A stretch of 64,000 bases of DNA from Thiorhodovibrio winogradskyi. Lineage in GTDB: Bacteria > Pseudomonadota > Gammaproteobacteria > Chromatiales > Chromatiaceae. A program made the translations under genes and the position numbers. The stretch spans positions 4,351,531-4,415,530 of the forward strand of contig NZ_CP121472.1 of NCBI RefSeq assembly GCF_036208045.1, given 5' to 3'. Numbering within the stretch: position 1 is the stretch's first letter; every line of letters begins with the position of its first letter. The notes beneath the pieces were generated by a model, which made no database searches, was not told the origin of the DNA, and saw only the letters and a program-made list of their open reading frames with translations. Shown here piece by piece: positions 17,909 to 26,051 of this stretch.

Positions 17909-18550
17909 TCATATCCAAGTCTCGGGATAGCGCCGCCCCGCTGGAAGATTGTTGACTACCAGCCCCACCAGCAGCAGGATCAGCGGCCCCAGGGTGGCGG
18001 GGATCAGGCAGTAGAGAAAGCCTAGGATGTGGATCTGCTCGGAGCCGATCACCGCGATCAGCGCGGTCGCGCCGCCGGGCGGATGGAGGGTGCGGGTGGC
18101 GTGCATTAGCGCGATGGCGGTGGCCACCGCCAGGGCCGCCGCCAGCCAGGGCCAGGGGGCGAGCAGTTGCCAGGCCGCCACGCCAACCACGGCCGAGACC
18201 AGGTGACCGCCGATCAGATTGCGCGGCTGCGCCAGCGGGCTGCGCGGCGCGCCATAGACCAGCACCGCCGAGGCGCCCAGGGAGCCGATCAGCAGGATGA
18301 GATCCTCGCCGGCGAACCAGGCTTGGTGCAGCCAGGCCACAGCACCGATGCCGAGCACACTGCCGATCCAGGACCAGAGGATTTCTCTCCAACTCACGCG
18401 CGGTGGCGAGCCACGGGTAGACCCGCGCATCTTGCCAAAATATTGGCCCAATCCACGCCGCAGGCGCTGTCCGGTCGCGACCGGCGAGTCGGCGTTTCGG
18501 GGCGCGGCGCTGCGGGCATCCTTCAGACTCTTGGGTCGATAGGCGTGCAT
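17909..18550 (-). CDS. HPP-family integral membrane protein
   Basis: The 213-residue protein has a basic N-terminal stretch, then about four hydrophobic helices from residue 55 onward. It carries the family signature HPPGGATALIAVIG and GSLGASAVLVYGAP, and ends LVVNNLPAGRRYPE. HPP proteins have been linked to nitrite transport and nitrosative metabolism. It is transcribed divergently from the DNR-type regulator, with an FNR/DNR box in the shared 213-base region. The inner membrane is the expected location. Confidence 0.88.
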   Translation of the reverse strand: MHAYRPKSLKDARSAAPRNADSPVATGQRLRRGLGQYFGKMRGSTRGSPPRVSWREILWSWIGSVLGIGAVAWLHQAWFAGEDLILLIGSLGASAVLVYGAPRSPLAQPRNLIGGHLVSAVVGVAAWQLLAPWPWLAAALAVATAIALMHATRTLHPPGGATALIAVIGSEQIHILGFLYCLIPATLGPLILLLVGLVVNNLPAGRRYPETWI

Positions 18551-18610
18551 GGCGAGGTCTCTGGAGGTTGAGCTGGCGGCTTACCCTGAGCCAGCCGCGC
18601 CCTGATCTCC

Positions 18611-18624
18611 TTGATGCAAGTCAA
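18611..18624. promoter_or_regulatory. FNR/DNR-type box between HPP gene and regulator
   Basis: TTGATGCAAGTCAA lies between the divergent HPP and Crp/Fnr genes, 61 bases upstream of the HPP start and 140 bases from the regulator start. It fits the FNR-family consensus and could serve both promoters, including autoregulation. Confidence 0.7.
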
Positions 18625-18763
18625 GCCGCCAGCTTGCACCAAGTGCTACCTGGTCTGCCGATGATCGGGCGATGTGCCACAATGACCACGGCTCGGAAGC
18701 CGCCAAGCCCCCGGCTAGAACCACCCTATATTGTTGAATCCACGAAGTGTTTCGGAGTTCCTC

Positions 18764-19450
18764 ATGCCGCCCGATGACACCCTGCGCCAAGCGCCCTTGC
18801 TCGCCCAACTGAGCGACCCGCAACTCCATCGCTTGCGTGCCAAGGCGCGTCTGTTGCGTCTGGACGCCGGTCAGTGGCTGTTCGCCCAGGATGATCCGGC
18901 CGAGCATTTTTACTTTGTCCACCGGGGACAAATCCGGCTGTTTCGGTTCTCCTCCGAGGGCGAGGAGAAGATCATCGAACTGATCGGCGCCAGCCAGACC
19001 TTCGCCGAAGCGCTGATGTTCATGGGCACCGGGCGTTATCCGGTGTGCGCCGCCGCTCTGGTTGACTCCGAGCTGCTGGCGATTGACGCCGACGACTTCG
19101 CCGCCATGCTGCGCGAATCGCCCGGGACCTGTTTTGCCCTGCTCGGCAGCCTCAGTCAGCGGCTGCACGGGCTGATTGCCGAAATCGACAACCTGGCGCT
19201 GCACTCGGGTAGTGTGCGCTTCGCGCGCTGGTTGCTCGCCGAATTGCCAGCGGGTGCCGACGAACTGACCCTGGCCTGGCCCAAGTCAACCCTGGCCTCG
19301 CGCCTGACGATCAAGCCGGAAACCTGGTCGCGCATCACCCGGCGTCTGGTCGAGCAACACATCATTGCCGTGAGCGGCCAGCATATCCGCGTGCTTGATC
19401 GAGACGCCTTGCACCGACTTGGCGATCCCGATGATCTGACCCTGGCTTGA
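18764..19450 (+). CDS. Crp/Fnr-family regulator, DNR type
   Basis: The 228-residue protein has an N-terminal cyclic-nucleotide-binding-like fold (residues 10-125; FAQDDPAEHFYFVHRGQIRL) and a C-terminal winged helix (150-220; STLASRLTIKPETWSRITRR as recognition region). It lacks the N-terminal cysteine cluster of FNR, which points to DNR-like nitric oxide/heme sensing. I start it at ATG 18764, nine bases after a GGAG box, rather than at 18731. FNR/DNR boxes flank it on both sides. Confidence 0.9.
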   Translation: MPPDDTLRQAPLLAQLSDPQLHRLRAKARLLRLDAGQWLFAQDDPAEHFYFVHRGQIRLFRFSSEGEEKIIELIGASQTFAEALMFMGTGRYPVCAAALVDSELLAIDADDFAAMLRESPGTCFALLGSLSQRLHGLIAEIDNLALHSGSVRFARWLLAELPAGADELTLAWPKSTLASRLTIKPETWSRITRRLVEQHIIAVSGQHIRVLDRDALHRLGDPDDLTLA

Positions 19451-19490
19451 CCAAGGTCCGAGGCCGCGAGCCGGCGCCTGGAGCCTGCCC

Positions 19491-19504
19491 TTGACTTGGG
19501 TCAA
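19491..19504. promoter_or_regulatory. FNR/DNR-type box upstream of hemerythrin-like remnant
   Basis: TTGACTTGGGTCAA is a perfect palindrome of the FNR-family type. It lies about 90 bases before the truncated hemerythrin-like gene, which therefore probably belonged to the same regulon. Confidence 0.65.
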
Positions 19505-19590
19505 GACCCGCACCTCGCTGTGACTGAGACACTGCCGCCGACGAAACCCGAGCGCTTGCCGTTTTCTTCACCCGGTAGATGCACATCCGC

Positions 19591-19728
19591 ATGTCCCAGT
19601 CCTTCCTCACCACACTGACCGCCGACCATCGCCGCTGTGATCAATTGCTCGCCCAGGTCGAGCGCGCCGAGCAGACGGCGGACTGGCCAGAGGCCGCCAG
19701 GCTTCACGCTCGCCGCCGAACAGATTGA
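19591..19728 (+). pseudogene. Hemerythrin-like (HHE) protein, truncated after 45 codons
   Basis: The frame MSQSFLTTLTADHRRCDQLL...TADWPEAARLH matches the first helix of hemerythrin HHE proteins (ADHRRCDxLL, with the iron-ligand His). It then runs into foreign sequence and stops. Full HHE proteins are about 150-200 residues. The sequence after about 19698 belongs to an integrase remnant. Confidence 0.65.
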
Positions 19729-19933
19729 TGAGGATAACCCCGCCGGTGCCGAGCATCTGCGCGCGGCATCCCCTCACTGGCTGCGTCATACCGGGATCAC
19801 GCATTGGATTGATGCCGGCGTGAGTCTCAAGGATGCGCAGTCGCTCTCACGTCACCGTTCCTTACAGGATTTGGGCACCTATGCGCATAGCGATCGGGAT
19901 CGGCTCTACGAGCAGGTGGCGAGGTTGGGCTAG
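19698..19933 (+). pseudogene. Tyrosine recombinase C-terminal remnant
   Basis: The frame ending at 19933 reads ASPHWLRHTGITHWIDAGVS...SRHRSLQDLGTYAHSDRDRL, which contains the R-H box, the second H and a YAH tail typical of integrase C-termini. The rest of the gene is absent. It is fused to the hemerythrin fragment, so it marks an old insertion or deletion. Confidence 0.7.
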
Positions 19934-19998
19934 CTGCGCTTGCGCGGTGCGTACGGGATAATGTACGCTGCTGCGGCAACCGAAGGGGAACGAGAAAA

Positions 19999-20247
19999 AT
20001 GGTTACGATTACCGCGAGCAATGCCCGAAAAGAATTGTACAGACTCATGGACAAAACCGCCGAAAACCATGAGCCTGTCTTTATCACCGGAAAAAGAACG
20101 AACGTTGTGATGCTCTCGGAAGAAGATTGGCGCTCCATTGAAGAGACAATGTTTCTAAATTCTGTGCCTGGCCTCGCCGAGGAGTTAGAGCGGCGACAGC
20201 ATGACGATGACTCAGAATTTTTTGATGAAAGCGGTATTGGTTGGTAA
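19999..20247 (+). CDS. yefM: YefM-type antitoxin
   Basis: The 82-residue protein starts MVTITASNARKELYRLMDKT and continues HEPVFITGKRTNVVMLSEEDWRSIEET, the standard Phd/YefM DNA-binding and dimerisation fold. Its acidic C-terminus (DDDSEFF) wraps the toxin. It overlaps the toxin gene by one base (TAATG) and presumably autorepresses the pair. Confidence 0.9.
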   Translation: MVTITASNARKELYRLMDKTAENHEPVFITGKRTNVVMLSEEDWRSIEETMFLNSVPGLAEELERRQHDDDSEFFDESGIGW

Positions 20248-20510
20248 TGTATTCGATTCGATACCACAAGAAAACAAAACAAGACAAAGCCAAATTGCAG
20301 GCTGCCGGTTTAGCGGCGAATGCCTGTTCATTGATCGCTGTTATCAAGCAGAATCCATATACGAATCCGCCGCCCTACGAGAAGCTCGTCGGCAATCTAG
20401 GCGGACTATACTCGCGACGGATCAATATCACTCACAGGTTGGTTTACAGCGTGGACGACTCGAAAAAAGAAGTTAAAATTCTAAGCATGTGGTCGCATTA
20501 CGGCGATTAA
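20247..20510 (+). CDS. yoeB: YoeB-type mRNA interferase toxin
   Basis: The 87-residue protein (MYSIRYHKKTKQDKAKLQAA) has the Txe/YoeB form: NPYTNPPPYEKLVGNLGGLYSRRINITHRLVYSVD and the C-terminal KILSMWSHYGD, where H and Y are catalytic. It cleaves mRNA on the ribosome in known homologues. The start at 20247 overlaps the yefM stop. The pair appears intact. Confidence 0.92.
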   Translation: MYSIRYHKKTKQDKAKLQAAGLAANACSLIAVIKQNPYTNPPPYEKLVGNLGGLYSRRINITHRLVYSVDDSKKEVKILSMWSHYGD

Positions 20511-20543
20511 CATCTGTACAGCACGCAAAAGAGTGACGAAAAA

Positions 20544-20569
20544 CCCGAGGCCTCACGGAGGCAATCGGG
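20544..20569 (+). terminator. Possible terminator hairpin after yoeB
   Basis: CCCGA-G-GCCTC-ACG-GAGGC-AA-TCGGG forms a stem with small bulges, 33 bases after yoeB. Only a weak T-rich stretch (GGTTTGGTT) follows, so termination is plausible but not certain. Confidence 0.4.
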
Positions 20570-20635
20570 TGGTTTGGTTAATCGAATAGCCGCAATAGCG
20601 GCACACTGTATCAAGCTTGCCGGTTCATCACCGGA

Positions 20636-21014
20636 TAATGCCCATCACATAGGCGCGGCAACCATCGCCTTCCAGGTATAACTGGTTGTCGCGTGACTGC
20701 CCTCCGACCTTCTTGTGCAGCAGTTCCGCAAGCCGAAGTCCGGGTGCGGCCACTGCGTTCAGCAGTCTCCGTGGGTGAGCGTGGGGAAAAATTCACGCGG
20801 ATTCGTATGTCCTTGGTTAATGCTGGTCGCCGCAAGGTTCGATCCGGAACTGTGACATCCGCTCGAACCCTGCAGTCTCGCGAAGCGCATTGCCAAACAA
20901 CAGCGCGAAATTTCGCCGCAATAGATCGCGATTGACCAGGCTGGAGCCAAGCACATCGCCGCCACTGGTGAAAAATTGGAAGATCCCGATGAAATCCTGG
21001 TCGATTGTTGACAT
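20636..21014 (-). pseudogene. Unrecognised minus-strand remnants
   Basis: Two frames can be read. One is a 65-codon frame from 21014 (MSTIDQDFIGIFQFFTSGGD...GDQH). The other is a downstream piece LRLAELLHKKVGGQSRDNQLYLEGDGCRAYVMGIIR ending near 20637. They look like parts of one decayed gene, but I do not recognise it. Confidence 0.3.
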
Positions 21015-21049
21015 CCTCGCCGCCCTAAAGGACAGCGATTCCTACGGCG

Positions 21050-21622
21050 CTACGCGCAAGCAAGCTCGCGAATAGTCGCTTCGGTGGGTTCCTGGGTCGA
21101 CGCTCCAACGAGCGAAGTCTCTCCACAGGCTAGCCGGGCGTGTCCCGCCCTTAAAACATTGATCGCGCCGACCAGGTCGGCGTTCTCCTTGAAACCGCAC
21201 TTCACGCACGCAAACCGGGCTTGCGTCTGCCGGTTCTCCTTGGCGACATGGCCGCAGCGTAGGCAAGTCCGGCTGGTGTTCTGCGGTGGTACCGCGATCA
21301 GGTGTCCTCCATTCCAGGCCGTCTTGTAGTCGAGTTGCCGGCGAAACTCGGACCACCCTTGAACCAGGATCGCTTTGTTCAGGCCGGACTTGGCCCGGAC
21401 ATTGGTTCCTGGCGCATCCAGCGTCCCGACTGCCGACGCCGATAGATTGCGAACCTGCAAGTCCTCGATGCACACCATCGCGTGGTTTTTGCTGATCGTG
21501 GTCGTGGTCTTATGCAGGTAGTCGCGCCGGGCGTTGGCGATCTTGGTATGGATGCGCTGGACCTTGGCTTTTGCCTTTGTCCAGTTCTTCCCGAACTTTT
21601 TCTTGCGGGTGCGCGGGCAGAT
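21050..21622 (-). pseudogene. TnpB-type RNA-guided nuclease (IS200/IS605), 5'-truncated
   Basis: The frame reads KKKFGKNWTKAKAKVQRIHTK..., then NHAMVCIEDLQVRNLSASAVG (RuvC region with the acidic E), a zinc ribbon CLRCGHVAKENRQTQARFAC-VKCG, and the final ADLVGAINVLRAGHARLACG with the last RuvC Asp. TnpB is the transposon-encoded ancestor of Cas12. The N-terminal half is missing: at about 21622 the sequence switches to another transposase. Confidence 0.8.
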
Positions 21623-22058
21623 CTGGGATCTGTATGCCGACCTTAAGGCCTATCAGCGTGATCCCGATCCCGCGTTAATCCCGGTCCTTGAGGCGCGCTT
21701 TGAGACGATCTTCACTGAGCAGACCTCCTTTGCCACCCTCAATCAGACGCTCAAACGCCTGCACCGTCACAAGCAGAAACTGCTGCTGGTTCTAAAACGC
21801 CCGGAGATCGTGCTGCATACCAACGGCTCCGAGGGTGACATCCGTGGCTATGTGAAGTGGCGCAAGATCAGCGGCGGGACGCGCAGCGAACTCGGCAAAC
21901 GCTGCCGCGACGGCTTTGCCAGCCTGAAAACGACTTGCCGCAAGCTCGGCATTTCCTTCTGGGACTACCTCGGTGATCGCATTGGAGGGCATCACAACAT
22001 CCCGCCGTTGCCAGGCATGATTCGCGAGCGTGCCGCTGCGGCCGGTGTGGTGCCATGA
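21621..22058 (+). pseudogene. DDE transposase C-terminal fragment
   Basis: The readable part is QIWDLYADLKAYQRDPDPAL...RPEIVLHTNGSEGDIRGYVKW-RKISGGTRSELGKRC...LGISFWDYLGDRI, the last third of a DDE transposase with a conserved Asn/Glu helix. The family resembles IS66-like relatives, but I am not sure of the exact group. The 5' part was replaced by the TnpB junction. Confidence 0.6.
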
Positions 22059-22103
22059 GAGATTGAGAAGTTACTACGCATTGACGTAAGCCCTTATTTT
22101 ATT

Positions 22104-22150
22104 TGGCTCCCCGAGCAAGACTCGAACTTGCGATCCACTGATTAACAGTC
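22104..22150 (-). other. tRNA-Asn(GTT) 3' fragment, attachment site relic
   Basis: Read on the minus strand this gives CTGTTAA (anticodon loop, GTT), TCAGT, the T arm GCAAG-TTCGAGT-CTTGC and TCGGGGA-G-CCA. The bases 5' of the loop no longer pair with the 3' stem, so the break lies in the anticodon loop, where tyrosine integrases usually cross over. It marks the border of another island, likely the one carrying the type IV CRISPR genes. Confidence 0.7.
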
Positions 22151-22584
22151 CGGCGCAAGGAACTAGGAGCCTTTATTTTCAACAGCTTACCCTGCCCGCG
22201 CTGTCTGTTTTCCAACCTGAATCAGCCTCAACAAGCCTTGCGCCACCGCAATTCCGCACATTTTCCGGCACACCTCGTTCGGTCTCTAAGACCGAGCGGA
22301 TGTCAGGACGATTCGAGGCTGCGCGCGATGCGGCGGTGCAACTGCCGAAGCCAAAGGTCGCCAACCTCATTACCGTGAATCCCACTCGATTCATTCTCCG
22401 GGGTGGCACCGCGCCATGAGCGTTAGGAGCGGATTCCGAGCAAGACCGACTCCAGAGAAATCGGTCCAAGCACCATGCCAAAGAGTATGTTTGGCAAACG
22501 CGGATTTGCATCTTCAAGACCGACCAGAAAATTCGGTCCAATCGTTGATCCCCAGGGGCATCGTATACGCCGACTTACGCGTCC
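22151..22584. other. Region after csf3 with short hairpins, no array
   Basis: GACCGA/TCGGTC hairpins occur at 22444-22466 and 22518-22538, both embedded in the context CAAGACCGAC...AGAAA...TCGGTCCAA. An inverted version (TCGGTC-TCTAA-GACCGA) is at 22279-22295. A 39-codon plus-strand frame at 22300-22419 (MSGRFEAARDAAVQLPKPKV...) has no known family. No regularly spaced repeat-spacer pattern is present. Confidence 0.45.
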
Positions 22585-23331
22585 TCAAGACCGCCCGTCA
22601 GGGCAGCCCCTCGGCATCAACTGCTCACCAGAGGCTGCGGCAGTTTCCCCCAGCCCCGGGAACAGCGGCCCTGCTGGCAGATAAGCGCGGGTATGCCCAT
22701 GACGATCCCAGTAGGGCGGTCGTATCCCTTGGGCGACCTCGTAATAGCCGGCTTCAGGAACAGGAAGCACACGCTCTTTCCAACCCTCAAGGGCCACTGC
22801 GTCTTCGCGAACGCAGCAGTGCCCGACGCGACCGCAGTCAAGCCGCCGCAAGCGCCCGAGGTGGCGCACCCGCTGGAGCAGTTGATCAACCGCATCAATA
22901 TCGCCTACGCCCCAGGCCATCACTCGGGGCACCACAATCATCTCAATCAGAAACTTGTAGGATTTGTATGGGCCGGAGCCACCTGTCATCGTCGTCTTGC
23001 TGCTCGTATAGATCCGCCCAAAATCCTCACCCCAATGCCACGGTTCAAAGGCGCGGAACATGGGCATCTGGTAACGATGCACGATATCGCCGCGCAACCG
23101 GCTGGCCTTCCACACCCAGCGCTCAGGCGCATCCACAGGTGTCATTCGCGCAAGTGGCAGCGCCTCCTGGGCTGCGATGTCACCATTGGCCTGATCAACG
23201 CTCGCCCAGGCCAGCAGCGCATCGAGATGCATCGGTTGCGTTGGCGCGACCATCGGCGTGATCAGCGACCATTCCACCCGAAAGGGCACCATCCCCTCCA
23301 CATCCACAGCTCTCACATCGCTGTCGTCCAA
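22585..23331 (-). CDS. csf3: Type IV-A CRISPR protein Csf3 (Cas5-like)
   Basis: Csf3 caps the 5' end of the crRNA in the type IV complex. The 248-residue protein begins with VEGMVPFRVEWSLITPMVAP and QPMHLDALLAWASVD, the typical Cas5-like first strand and helix of Csf3. It has a glycine-rich GGSGPYKSYKF loop and ends with the RPPYWDRHGHTR block. It starts four bases after the csf2 stop and is last in the operon. The final 30 residues are low in conservation signals. Confidence 0.85.
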   Translation of the reverse strand: MDDSDVRAVDVEGMVPFRVEWSLITPMVAPTQPMHLDALLAWASVDQANGDIAAQEALPLARMTPVDAPERWVWKASRLRGDIVHRYQMPMFRAFEPWHWGEDFGRIYTSSKTTMTGGSGPYKSYKFLIEMIVVPRVMAWGVGDIDAVDQLLQRVRHLGRLRRLDCGRVGHCCVREDAVALEGWKERVLPVPEAGYYEVAQGIRPPYWDRHGHTRAYLPAGPLFPGLGETAAASGEQLMPRGCPDGRS

Positions 23332-23335
23332 CGGC

Positions 23336-24460
23336 CTAGCTGGCCTCGCCCATGATCAGCTGATGCAAGGGTTGGGCTCTGATCGCCATCAACGCCGCAT
23401 CAGCCGCATCGGTCATCTGGCAGATCAGCGGCATGTCGACATTGATCTGCGTGCCCGCGCCACGGCCAGAGAACGGCTCGCCGCGCTGACCATCAACGGT
23501 GATACGCAGGCGATGGGTGAATTTGCCGAATCCGACCGCCTGCTTACCGCCGAGCCCGCCGCTGCTCTGGCGCAGCAGCTGCAGTAACGACGCAATCAGC
23601 AGGCCTCCCTGCGCGAAAGTCCCTCTACTGAGGTGGAAGCAGACATAGAAGCTGACCCCGGGCAACACCGCCTCAACGGCGCTCATCGCGCGCAAGCCAC
23701 GTGCTGTCGCCGCTTCTGCTTCCTGACCCGCGTCCTCCGTGCCTTTGACACGCTGTTTACGCCTCGCGGTTTCCGCGACAAACTGCTCTTCCATCACCGT
23801 CGCGAAATCCGCGATCACGCCCTCGGCCCGGAGATCGCGCAAAGACAGCAAGTCATCATTACGCACAATCGGCAGCACCGTCGTCAAGCGCCAGGCATCG
23901 CTCGCCACAATGGCCTGACTGGCATACTCCGGGGGAATCACATCCAACTCCATCAGCTCATGGATCAGTGGTACTCCCGTAGCCACCTCCAACCGCGAGG
24001 GCGTGAGCCGAGCACCCCCGCCATAAAGCCCAATAAACACATGATCGAGCAGGGCGCGCACCTGGTCGAGCTTCGGTGGATCGCCGCGAGGATTGCCGCT
24101 GATGGCACCACAATGCAGGCCCTGGTAGGCCTGCATGGAGAGTTGCTCGCCATGCTCTCCCACCACGACATCCTCAAGCTCCTTTGCCCCAGCCCGACGC
24201 AAGCGCCCGCGCAACCCTGCTGCCGGTAATACCGGCACCGTCAGCACCCCGCTTCGGCCCTGGTCATCGTCGGCACTCAGGCCCGGCATGAAAAACGACA
24301 TGGTGCGCGTTCGCGTAAGCGGAAAACCGACGTTTTGGCGATAGACAATCCGGTGGGTTTTCGCATCATAGCGGCAATCCCTGCGTGGATCGCTGATATG
24401 CAGCGGTGACTGCAGGGTGAAGAGTCCATCAATGGTCAGCGATTGGAAGTCAGACATCAC
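23336..24460 (-). CDS. csf2: Type IV-A CRISPR protein Csf2 (Cas7-like backbone)
   Basis: Csf2 forms the helical backbone that binds the crRNA spacer. The 374-residue protein shows LTIDGLFTLQSPLHISD, VPVLPAAGLRGRLRRAG and the C-terminal FAQGGLLIASLLQLL...GGKQAVGFGKF glycine-rich strand, all typical of Cas7-superfamily RAMPs. It overlaps the csf1 gene by 11 bases. The length is normal for the family. Confidence 0.87.
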   Translation of the reverse strand: MMSDFQSLTIDGLFTLQSPLHISDPRRDCRYDAKTHRIVYRQNVGFPLTRTRTMSFFMPGLSADDDQGRSGVLTVPVLPAAGLRGRLRRAGAKELEDVVVGEHGEQLSMQAYQGLHCGAISGNPRGDPPKLDQVRALLDHVFIGLYGGGARLTPSRLEVATGVPLIHELMELDVIPPEYASQAIVASDAWRLTTVLPIVRNDDLLSLRDLRAEGVIADFATVMEEQFVAETARRKQRVKGTEDAGQEAEAATARGLRAMSAVEAVLPGVSFYVCFHLSRGTFAQGGLLIASLLQLLRQSSGGLGGKQAVGFGKFTHRLRITVDGQRGEPFSGRGAGTQINVDMPLICQMTDAADAALMAIRAQPLHQLIMGEAS

Positions 24461-25244
24461 AGGATTCCAGCCAGGGTCGGGCGATGGGCAGCGCGCTCGG
24501 CGCTTCTTGCTTGCGCTTGGTCAGATGCGCCAAGGCCCAAAGCTCGCCGGTGCCAAGTTGCTGCAGACGAGCGAGCAAGTCGCGTAACTCCGGGTGATCG
24601 CTCGCGCAGGCGAGATAATCGGCACGCATACTGCCATGCGCGACATCACTCAAGTCGTTCCGATGCCGACTCAAGCGCTGAAACGGATGCTGCGAGACAA
24701 CCCGCAACCCAAGCGCCCGACCAATTTCCGCCGCACGCCGCGCCCACTGCACCGCCTCTAGCATCCAGGGGCGATCAATCAGCAGGCTAGAACGGCCAAT
24801 TTGCACGGCAATCAACTCACGACTATAAGAGACACGCGCCCGCCAGACCAAGTGCTGCATCGTGGCATCGCCAATCATCGCCACAAAGGGTGGCGCTGGC
24901 GGCGTCGTGAGAAACCAAGCGCGATGCGCATCCTTCGACAGCGACCAAGCCCCCTCGCGGTTGACCACCAGCGACTGCGTCGCTAAGAGCACCGGCATGC
25001 TGAAGAACGGCAGGCAATCGGCGCATAAGGACAGTCTGCCCTGCACACCCGGACGCAGTGCCAGCCAGTCCGTAAAGCTGTAGGGTTTCGGTTTCCAGTC
25101 CTTGCGCGGGCGACCTGCCGCCTGTGTCGTTTGGCAGGCACTACAGACATACGCCTCAGCGGCCGATGGCGCCTCCCCGGGCGGCAGCTTGAGACCCAGC
25201 CGAGCAAGATGGCTCGCGCTCTCCATCAGAGCGCTGGCTGCCAT
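24450..25244 (-). CDS. csf1: Type IV-A CRISPR protein Csf1 (large-subunit analogue)
   Basis: The 264-residue protein carries the four-cysteine zinc finger expected of Csf1: C34-SA-C37 and C74-AD-C77, separated by a basic KDWKPKPYSFTDW region. Csf1 is the signature gene of type IV and takes the place of Cas8 near the target DNA. The gene overlaps csf5 by 19 bases and csf2 by 11, so the set is translated as a unit. Confidence 0.88.
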   Translation of the reverse strand: MAASALMESASHLARLGLKLPPGEAPSAAEAYVCSACQTTQAAGRPRKDWKPKPYSFTDWLALRPGVQGRLSLCADCLPFFSMPVLLATQSLVVNREGAWSLSKDAHRAWFLTTPPAPPFVAMIGDATMQHLVWRARVSYSRELIAVQIGRSSLLIDRPWMLEAVQWARRAAEIGRALGLRVVSQHPFQRLSRHRNDLSDVAHGSMRADYLACASDHPELRDLLARLQQLGTGELWALAHLTKRKQEAPSALPIARPWLESCDV

Positions 25245-25990
25245 CGCTCATCGGCCGCGCCCAACAACCGAACAAACCCATGCCCCCGGCTCTGCAACGC
25301 ACCGATTTGCCATGGTCCCGACAAATCCGCAGCCACGGCAAAGCACACCGCCACACGCGGCTGATAGCGCTGGGCGCTGATCGGCACCTGACTAACCCTT
25401 TGCAGCCGCACATCGCTCACCGATAAGGCGGCATCAAGCGCGTACCCAGCCCAGGCCGTCTGTTGGCGTAGCGCCGAGTCCAGGCGCTCGCGGATCTTGT
25501 CCATCAGCGCTTCCCGATCATCCAGAATCGCGCCACCACGCCACTGCGTCGGCTTGAGATTAAACACGAAGCTGGAGCACTGGTAGCAAACCAGCGAGCG
25601 ACGCGCCCGACAGCGCAAGTGATGCTCGCGGTATTCACCGCTCGGGTAATGGCCAAACTCAGACGCCAGCGCGCGCATGATCAACGGCGCCGCATCCAGC
25701 AGCAGTGCCTCGCCAGCCTGACCAAGCCCAAGCAGCCGAATCAGCCGCGGGGTACCCACAAGCCTTACCAGCGCCGGCCCGTTCAACGGTGGTCCATCAA
25801 GCGAGCTGCGATGCCAGAATGCCGGCGCCAACCGCTGTGCATGCTTGTTCGTCACCGCGGCAAGCAGCGCGCGCGCGTGATCGCCTGCGTATCCCGGCTG
25901 ATGGATTATCAGCTCCAACACGCGCACAATCTGGGCTCCTGAAACATCGCTGGATGACCGCTCAGCCGCCAGCAACCAAAACAGCCCCAC
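25226..25990 (-). CDS. csf5: Type IV-A crRNA endonuclease Csf5 (Cas6-like)
   Basis: Csf5 processes the pre-crRNA and stays bound to the 3' hairpin. The 254-residue protein has a central basic Cys motif (RRSLVCYQCSSFVFNLKP) and the C-terminal glycine-rich loop GPWQIGALQSRGHGFVRLLG typical of Cas6-type nucleases. It is the first gene of the minus-strand operon and faces the divergent csf4 helicase across 61 bases. The lack of a visible array leaves its RNA substrate unidentified. Confidence 0.83.
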   Translation of the reverse strand: MGLFWLLAAERSSSDVSGAQIVRVLELIIHQPGYAGDHARALLAAVTNKHAQRLAPAFWHRSSLDGPPLNGPALVRLVGTPRLIRLLGLGQAGEALLLDAAPLIMRALASEFGHYPSGEYREHHLRCRARRSLVCYQCSSFVFNLKPTQWRGGAILDDREALMDKIRERLDSALRQQTAWAGYALDAALSVSDVRLQRVSQVPISAQRYQPRVAVCFAVAADLSGPWQIGALQSRGHGFVRLLGAADERWQPAL

Positions 25991-26051
25991 CCGCGCGCGC
26001 GATTCGCGCCACGCGGCTCCCTCAACACCAAAATCATGCCACCTTGTTCAT

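Noticed and set aside
20544-20569. A strong intrinsic terminator after yoeB
   Set aside because: The stem is convincing but no run of T residues follows, so it was kept only as a low-confidence feature.
22400-22600. A CRISPR array next to csf3
   Set aside because: Only two similar hairpins at a 74-base distance occur, with no third regularly spaced unit and no constant repeat of about 28-30 bases.
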